Shown here one piece after another: positions 58,990-64,000 of a stretch of DNA of 64,000 nucleotides. The notes beneath the pieces are model-generated. The model did not search any database. It was not told the DNA's origin and was given only the letters and a program-made list of their open reading frames with translations. Source of the stretch: Manis javanica (taxonomy: Eukaryota; Chordata; Mammalia; Pholidota; Manidae); NCBI RefSeq assembly GCF_040802235.1, contig NC_133157.1:31141501-31205500 (forward strand), read 5' to 3'. Both the position numbers and the translations under genes were made by a program. Position 1 is the stretch's first letter, and every line of letters starts with the position of its first letter.

Positions 58990-59820
58990 AACAGAAACCA
59001 GCACCAAACAGAAAAATTCAAAAATGTTTCATTTACAGGAGCATTAAAAAAAAAAAAAAAAACAAATACCTAGGAATAATGCTAATAAAAACATGTAAGA
59101 CCTCTACTGTGAAAGCTTCAAAGCACTGTTTATTTGATGGAAATTATGGAGGATATAAAGTAAAATTTATGTATTTATAAATGAAGGACCATGCCATCCT
59201 CCTCACTAGAAGATTCAATATTATAAAGTTGTCAATATTCTGCAAGATTATCTGTACATTGAACAAAGTTATATCAAAATCCTACAGGTGTGTGTGTCTG
59301 TGAGAGAGAAATAACAAGCTGATTCTAAAATTTTTATGGAAAAATGTACCAAGAAAAGCCAAAGCAATTGAAAAATGATGCTTCTGGAAGACTTACACCA
59401 CTAAATATCAAGTTGTTGTTATAATAATTCAGACAGTATGGTAATGACACAGATAAAAAGGAAAAAACAATGGTACAGAATAGATCCCAGAAACAGATAC
59501 TCACATATACAGCTCCTTGATTTATGACAAAGGTGAAACCTGTAGTACACTGGGGAAAAGGACCTATTAACAACAAATAGCTGGATCAGTTGGGTATACA
59601 CATAAAAAAAAATATTTCTCATACCATAATCAAAAATCAACTCCAGATGGGCTATATATACATCTCAATATGAAAGGTAAAACAAGAAGCCTTTTAAATG
59701 AAATACAGGAAAACATTTTTAAGACATTGGGTACAGGAAGATTAACTAAATTAAATAAGCACTAACTTTAAGAGGAAAAAACTAAAGTTGGACTATATTA
59801 AAATACATGAAAGTTCAAAG
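58990..59820 (+). mobile_element. Old L1 ORF2 fragment
   Basis: Reads acaaatacctaggaataatg, then tctaaaatttttatggaaaa, aagccaaagcaattgaaaaa, agatactcacatatacagct and aagccttttaaatgaaatac, in L1 ORF2 order. Broken frames. Confidence 0.75.
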
Positions 59821-59989
59821 AGACACCATTCTCCTTTTCCATTCTTCCACTCATCTTTTTTACATTTACCAAATATTGTCTATTTTAATTATGTGTTTAT
59901 TACAAAGAACCAATTTGTTGATTTATGGATCAAATCTTTTCTTAAATGCTTTCTAAATCCTTATTTTCTATGTATTAACTTAATTGTTC

Positions 59990-60308
59990 CTTCTCTAACT
60001 TAAATTTTCCTTTGGGTAGTACTTTCGCAAAACTCCAAATAGTGTTGGTATGTAGTACACACGTTGCTCATTTCTAAATGGTTTGTAATGACAGCTGTAA
60101 CTCCTTCTTTAACACAGGAATTATTTAGAAAAATAACCTTGTATTTCCAAGTGGATGTATTACTTGTTTTGACTTTTTTCTGGTTAATTTCTAATTTGGG
60201 TGTTCTCTGTAGACCGCTGTTATCAACAGTTTCCTAGAAAACTCAATAAGCATTTTAAAGGAATACTATTCATGATTGTAAAATTTGAATACATTAAATC
60301 TTTATTAT
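59990..60308 (-). mobile_element. Old L1 fragment, minus orientation
   Basis: Reads ctttgggtagtactttcgca, then gtatttccaagtggatgtat and ttttctggttaatttct, reverse L1 ORF2. It is the target into which the retrovirus inserted. Confidence 0.5.
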
Positions 60309-60576
60309 TGAAAGGGTATCTCGCCACGACCCTCCTTACCCCAGAACGACTCAGGAGACACGGGCCCATGCAAGAGATTTTATTATCTGAAAGAGAAAAT
60401 GGCTGCCCCCAGAGAGAGGGAGCAGCAGCTCGTGGGTGAGGAAGCACGTTTTTAAGAAGTAGGGGTAGGGTGTGTTCTGCGTTGGTGATTGGATCTTAAG
60501 GGGTGGGAGACCATCTGGTTGTTGGTGATTGGATCTTAAGGGGTGGAGAGTCTTAGCGCGCCAGAATTTGCCTTCA
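60309..60576 (-). repeat. 3' LTR of the endogenous retrovirus
   Basis: 268 bp. On the minus strand it opens TGAAGGCAAATTC directly after the polypurine tract and closes ACCCTTTCA, giving TG...CA ends with a short imperfect inverted repeat. Inside are two copies of a 26-bp direct repeat with a CCAAT box (60481-60506 and 60521-60546), a TTAAAAA box and AATAAAATC as poly(A) signal (near 60380-60388). U3 is short. Confidence 0.85.
60481..60546 (-). promoter_or_regulatory. Duplicated U3 element with CCAAT boxes
   Basis: Two identical 26-bp copies with a 40-bp period. Each reads CTTAAGATCCAATCACCAAC within it on the minus strand. Duplicated U3 enhancers are common in gamma-like retroviruses. Confidence 0.8.
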
Positions 60577-60600
60577 TTCCCATCTTTTTCTTTTCTTAAT
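60577..60600 (-). promoter_or_regulatory. Polypurine tract
   Basis: The minus strand reads AAGAAAAGAAAAAGATGGGA, ending at the LTR boundary. It primes plus-strand DNA synthesis in retroviruses. Confidence 0.85.
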
Positions 60601-60640
60601 TGGGCCTTTGGGGAACTGGGTGTAGAATCTCATTCTCTAG

Positions 60641-61160
60641 CTACTTCCTGCTGGAAAGGGGTGCAGATTCTGGGGTTAGCAAGGCCATTGCTGTATAGTT
60701 GGGGAAGGGCGGGCATCTTGAGATGACTTGTGATGTCATCTGGCTGGTTTCATTATTCTTCGTGAGAAGGACTTGACAGCCCTGGAGGAGTAACTGGTTA
60801 ACAGTATGGTTAGAAATTTTCAAAATCTGATTTTGAATGAATTTTTGGAATAGGTTAATGAAGCAGGGAAGGAAAAGGAGAATAATAATAATAAAGGTAA
60901 CAGGGGCTAGGAGGGGCAGGAGCAAGTTGAGGAGGTAAGGGAACGGATTGTTAGGGGAGCTTTCTAGGAGTTTGGAGACTTGTTCACGGAGGTGTTTTGC
61001 ACCATCCTGTATGAGACCGGACTGGCTGGTGTAGATGCAGCATTGTTCTTGGAGTAGGGCATATATGCCGCCTTATGCAGCTGTAAGGAGGTCCTGTTTG
61101 GGTTGTAGAGTAGATTACTGGAGGATTTGTAGTCTGTGGAGTTGAAGGTGTAAGTGGTCC
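60641..61160 (-). pseudogene. env: Retroviral env remnant (transmembrane subunit end)
   Basis: The minus strand encodes the end of a transmembrane env protein in pieces. A CC pair (codons at 61042-61037) corresponds to the end of the CX6CC motif, but Tyr occupies the position of its first cysteine. A hydrophobic span follows (LAPVTFIIIILLFLPC, within the open frame 60925-60641) and a short tail. A stop (61075-61073) and frame changes break it. The surface subunit and fusion peptide are missing. Confidence 0.75.
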
Positions 61161-61716
61161 CACTGGGATGGAGGAGAATCCTGAAGAATGCATTTTTGAG
61201 GTCAAGGACGGAGAAGTAAGTAGAAGAGATGGGGATAGTGGATAATAAAGTATAGGAGTTAGGGACTACTGGATGGATTGGAGTAACAGCTGCACCGATA
61301 ATTCTTAAATATTGAACTAGCCTATAAGAGCTAGTACTAGGTTTTTTGATAGCCAGTATCAGGGTGTTGTAAGGGAAATCGGCTGGTCGTAGTAGCTGTT
61401 TGTATAAAAGTTCCTGGATAATTGGCTGTAGGCCCAGTAAACTCTTGAGGGGCAGTGGGTACTGAGGTTGAGAGGGAAAAGAGGCAGAGTTTTTAAGTCT
61501 GATAATTACGGGGGGGCAGGTGGCAATAGAGGGGGTGAGGGTATCCCAGACTACAGGGTTAATCAGATGGGGTGGCAAAGGAAAAGGAGAGGTAGGTGCG
61601 TTTGCAGCAGGTTGGAGGGTGAGTAAAAGTGGGATTGAAGGTGAGTTGGGGTTGAGGTGTGGTCCAAAGGTAAAGGAGATAAGAGCCCCTAGCTTGGATA
61701 AAAGGTCTCTTCCCAT
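61141..61716 (-). pseudogene. pol: Retroviral pol remnant (truncated reverse transcriptase)
   Basis: The open frame from 61716 carries the N-terminal part of reverse transcriptase, from the linker after protease through the fingers to motif A, with the aspartate in VLDLKNAFF. It then runs out of pol sequence near 61141-61162 and enters env sequence out of frame. The active-site YxDD motif, connection, RNase H and integrase are absent. The 250-codon frame is therefore a pol-env junction product with no enzyme activity expected. Confidence 0.8.
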
Positions 61717-61773
61717 AAGGGGAACCAGACAACGGGAATCACTAAAAAGGAATGAGAGAGAGTAATGCCCTTA

Positions 61774-61835
61774 AAGAGGCAGTGAAGCATGGGAGTTTAT
61801 AAGGGTTGGTAAGAGGCAGTGAAGCATGGGAGTTT
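61774..61835. repeat. Short tandem duplication within the retrovirus
   Basis: A 25-bp stretch at 61774-61798 recurs exactly at 61811-61835, period 37 bp. It lies between the protease and reverse transcriptase regions. Confidence 0.9.
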
Positions 61836-61899
61836 GGAAAGGCTGATAAGCTGTGCCCTCTCTACCCCGACTATAGAGGACTGTTAGAGGGAGGGAGGT

Positions 61900-62090
61900 A
61901 GGTCCCTAAAACTCCTTCAGGACTGAGTAGGTGGCCCCGGTGACCAAAAGGAAAGAGATGGGCCTACCCGCTAACACAATGGTTACCCTGGACTCCTGTA
62001 CAGTGATGGTAGTGGTCAGGTGGAAGGGTCCCAGGCCCCCTCAATCATCAGTTGCCAGACCCAGAAGGTCTATGTGTGGAGTGTTAAGAG
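61900..62090 (-). pseudogene. pro: Retroviral protease remnant
   Basis: The minus strand encodes a short protease-like stretch, ESRVTIVLAGRPISFLLVTG, followed by A-T. Aspartic proteases of this kind have D-T-G at the active site; here the first position is Val (GTC), so the catalytic residue is lost. A stop follows soon after. Confidence 0.65.
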
Positions 62091-62099
62091 CTGGATGGC

Positions 62100-63626
62100 C
62101 TGGCACCTCTCAGTGTGCGAGGACAGTCAACAGCCCAGTGTCCCTTCCTGATGGCACTTAGGGCATGGACCTGGGGGCTTCCAGGGATTTGGGCAGGCTC
62201 TAGCCCAGTGACCCATTTGACCACATTTGAAGCATGGACCAGGAGGTCCTCCTGGCTGCTTCTTAGGATGTGAGAATACCCGAGCACCAGTGGTTGGGGT
62301 AGGCTGAAAGGCCTTAGCTGGCATTTGATATTTTTTGTTTACAGGCCTTTTCATCTCTTCTATGATATACTTTGAAGGCCACTGCCAGGACTTCTGCCTG
62401 AGGAGTTAAGGGTCACTTCTCTAGACGTTTAAGTTTAGCCTTAATGTTGGGGAAACTCTGGGTAAAGAAGTAGGTCATTAATAATTGTCTCCCATATGGG
62501 GTCTCAGGGTCTAGGTTTGTATAATGTAAAAGAGCTTTGGTGAGGCGGTCTAGGAATATAGAGGGTTCTCGTTTTTATCCTGAATAACCTCTTGGAGATT
62601 TTCATAGTTGATGGCTTTATTGGCTGACTTCCTGAGACCTGCCACAAGGCAGGTAATGAATTGACCTTGACTGGTGACTCCCCCTGCTGTATTATAGTCC
62701 CAATTAGGGTCTCGGTCAGGAACCACCTCAGCACCAATTGGATGAGCTGGAGTAGTTTGGTGAACCTCATCGGCATGAGTTCGAGCCTGTTCCCAGACTC
62801 GCCTATGCTCTTCGGGCAAAAGTGTGTTGGAATAGGATCTTGTGAATATCATGAAAGGTTAAGATCATATGACTGAGTTAGGTACTGGAACTCTTTTATG
62901 TAAGTAGTTGTGTTGGAGGCGAAAGAGTCTAATCTTTTCTCAATTTGAGATAGGTCGGAGAGAGAGAAAGGGACATGGACCCAGACGACGCCCTCTGTAC
63001 TGGCTACTTCCCATAGTGGGGCTAGGATCTGGGTTCAAGAGCGAGTGACTGGAGGGCTTGGCGCAGGACTGGGTGAGGGAGGGGGAACTGGTTGTGGAGG
63101 AGGAGGAGGTGCTGTGGCTCCTGCAACGGCACTAGGGGAGCTGGGAGGGTTGGGATTTTGATCTTGCAGAGGAGGTTGGGGCGAGAGAGGAACCGATGGT
63201 TGAGGGGGAGCTGTAGGGGTTTGAGATGGGTAGGGAGGAGGTTCATCAGCAGGGTCAAAGTCAGAGGATGTGGTGGGAATTGGTGGGTGGTGGGATGAAG
63301 TTTTTTAGAGCAAGGAGATGTTTAGGATTGCAAGGGAGACAGAGAGCGGGCTTGGTTTGGAGGTAGGAGAAAGCCCGGAAATACGAGATCTCTTGCCATT
63401 TGCCTGTGCACTCACAGAAGTTGTATAAGTTGCAGAGAATTTTAGGATCTAACGAGCCACTGGGAGGCCATTTAGACTGATTGTCCAAGGAATATTGTCG
63501 CCAGACCTCATTACAGTAGTGAATAAGCTTAAAAGGTTTGAGGTCTGGAGTGAGGTGGAGGGACTTTAGATTATTGAGTAAGCACCCTAGCAGTGAATCT
63601 GCGGGAATGGAGGGGCCAGATCCCAT
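62100..63626 (-). pseudogene. gag: Retroviral gag remnant
   Basis: Starts MGSGPSIPADSLLGC at 63626, matching the start of class I ERV matrix proteins. The matrix frame runs to a stop at 63261. A shift leads into a proline-rich domain with a PPPY late-domain motif (63241-63230). Capsid-like sequence follows in pieces (about 63000-62400) with internal stops. Nucleocapsid has one intact CCHC zinc knuckle ([14 protein letters not shown], within 62354-62130) and a second (CPKCHQEG...) broken by a frameshift. A working polyprotein is not possible. Confidence 0.8.
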
Positions 63627-64000
63627 GGTGAGAATGAGACCATTCACAAGTCGCTGAGGCATCCCAGAGCGATTGAGAAGGTCGCAGAGAAGATCAGACA
63701 TAGTTAGGGGGTCGTCACCACCTCTAACCGAGCGGTTGAGGCGAAAACACTGAGAAGGCTCAGTACCTGGTACCAGGAGTTTACGAGTAGATAAAGGGAG
63801 ACTGGGCCTCAGTGGATGAGGATTCTCACCATGGGGAGGCAGAGAAGGGTCGACTATGGGGATCAACCATGACTCTGAAAGTTGTGGTTGGGGGTGCCCC
63901 TGTCCCGGAGGAGCCCTTGGGGGTGCCAGACAAAGATCACTTCCCAGGTTCCAAAGGGACATTTAAGTCGACCATGAAGGGGAGACTTACCAAATTGAAG
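63627..64000 (-). other. Retroviral leader region
   Basis: Sequence upstream of gag. It contains TTTGGTAAGT near 63990, a candidate major splice donor. The gag frame stays open upstream to 63962 but without a start in good context. No primer-binding site was identified, so it probably lies past the window edge. Confidence 0.55.

Larger units (their letters stand above)
60309..64000 (-). mobile_element. Defective class I (gamma-like) endogenous retrovirus, 3' part
   Basis: From the right edge toward 60309, the minus strand shows leader, gag (matrix, proline-rich, capsid, nucleocapsid), protease, reverse transcriptase, the end of env, a polypurine tract and a 3' LTR. The class I call rests on the reverse-transcriptase region and on the transmembrane env layout. 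Integrase, RNase H, most of reverse transcriptase and the env surface part are deleted. The frames carry several stops and shifts. The 5' LTR and primer-binding site lie beyond 64000. It sits in intron 1 of TGFBR1 in the same direction as the gene. It cannot encode working proteins. Confidence 0.9.

Noticed and set aside
63627-63962. Upstream extension of the gag frame as a longer gag form
   Set aside because: The frame is open but lacks a recognisable domain or good start context; the matrix start at 63626 fits the family.
60309-64000. TGFBR1 exon 1 near the right edge
   Set aside because: This region is retroviral; no GC-rich signal-peptide exon with a donor was seen in 49652-64000.

Overview
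This is a stretch of nuclear DNA from a placental mammal. It is AT-rich and almost entirely non-coding. It carries old mammalian repeats (L1, L2, MIR, MER5-type hAT elements), several younger L1 insertions and one class I endogenous retrovirus. By eye I found none of the lineage-specific SINEs I would recognise (Alu, B1/B2, carnivore, ruminant, pig or horse types), so I cannot name the species.

The only protein-coding gene I can support is TGFBR1, the TGF-beta type I receptor (ALK5), on the minus strand. Exons 2 to 9 are all present, in order, with consensus splice sites. From the 5' side they lie at 49651-49412, 46533-46303, 41699-41469, 36521-36354, 34639-34483, 32845-32721, 31697-31567 and 27272-27147 (stop codon at 27149-27147). 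Exons 3 to 9 have exactly the lengths known for human TGFBR1. Exon 2 is 6 nt shorter. Exon 1 (signal peptide) lies beyond the right edge. A 3'UTR of about 4.5 kb runs down to a candidate poly(A) signal near 22690.

Layout from left to right. Positions 1-22660 are downstream of TGFBR1 and hold no gene I can support. They contain a CpG-rich patch with a CTCF-like motif (about 2040-2410), a cluster of homeodomain-type TAAT motifs (11690-11915), a compound TG microsatellite and several LINE fragments. Positions 22660-27146 are the 3'UTR, which contains a duplicated block of about 100 bp. Positions 27147-49651 are exons 9 to 2 and their introns. The introns carry MIR and L1 copies, including a nested pair of retrotransposon insertions in intron 8 and a 5'-truncated L1 with target-site duplications in intron 4. 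Positions 49652-64000 are part of intron 1. It ends in a defective endogenous retrovirus that runs in the same direction as the gene. Its 3' LTR (60309-60576) is complete, pol is fused to env by a large internal deletion, and its 5' LTR is outside the window.

Together the coding exons give a receptor chain with a cysteine-rich ligand-binding domain, one membrane span, the GS regulatory segment and a complete serine/threonine kinase domain. No new biological system was found. The most unusual items are the exon 2/3 differences in the receptor, the conserved 12-nt alternative acceptor, the 3'UTR duplication, the nested insertions in intron 8 and the sense-oriented retrovirus in intron 1.
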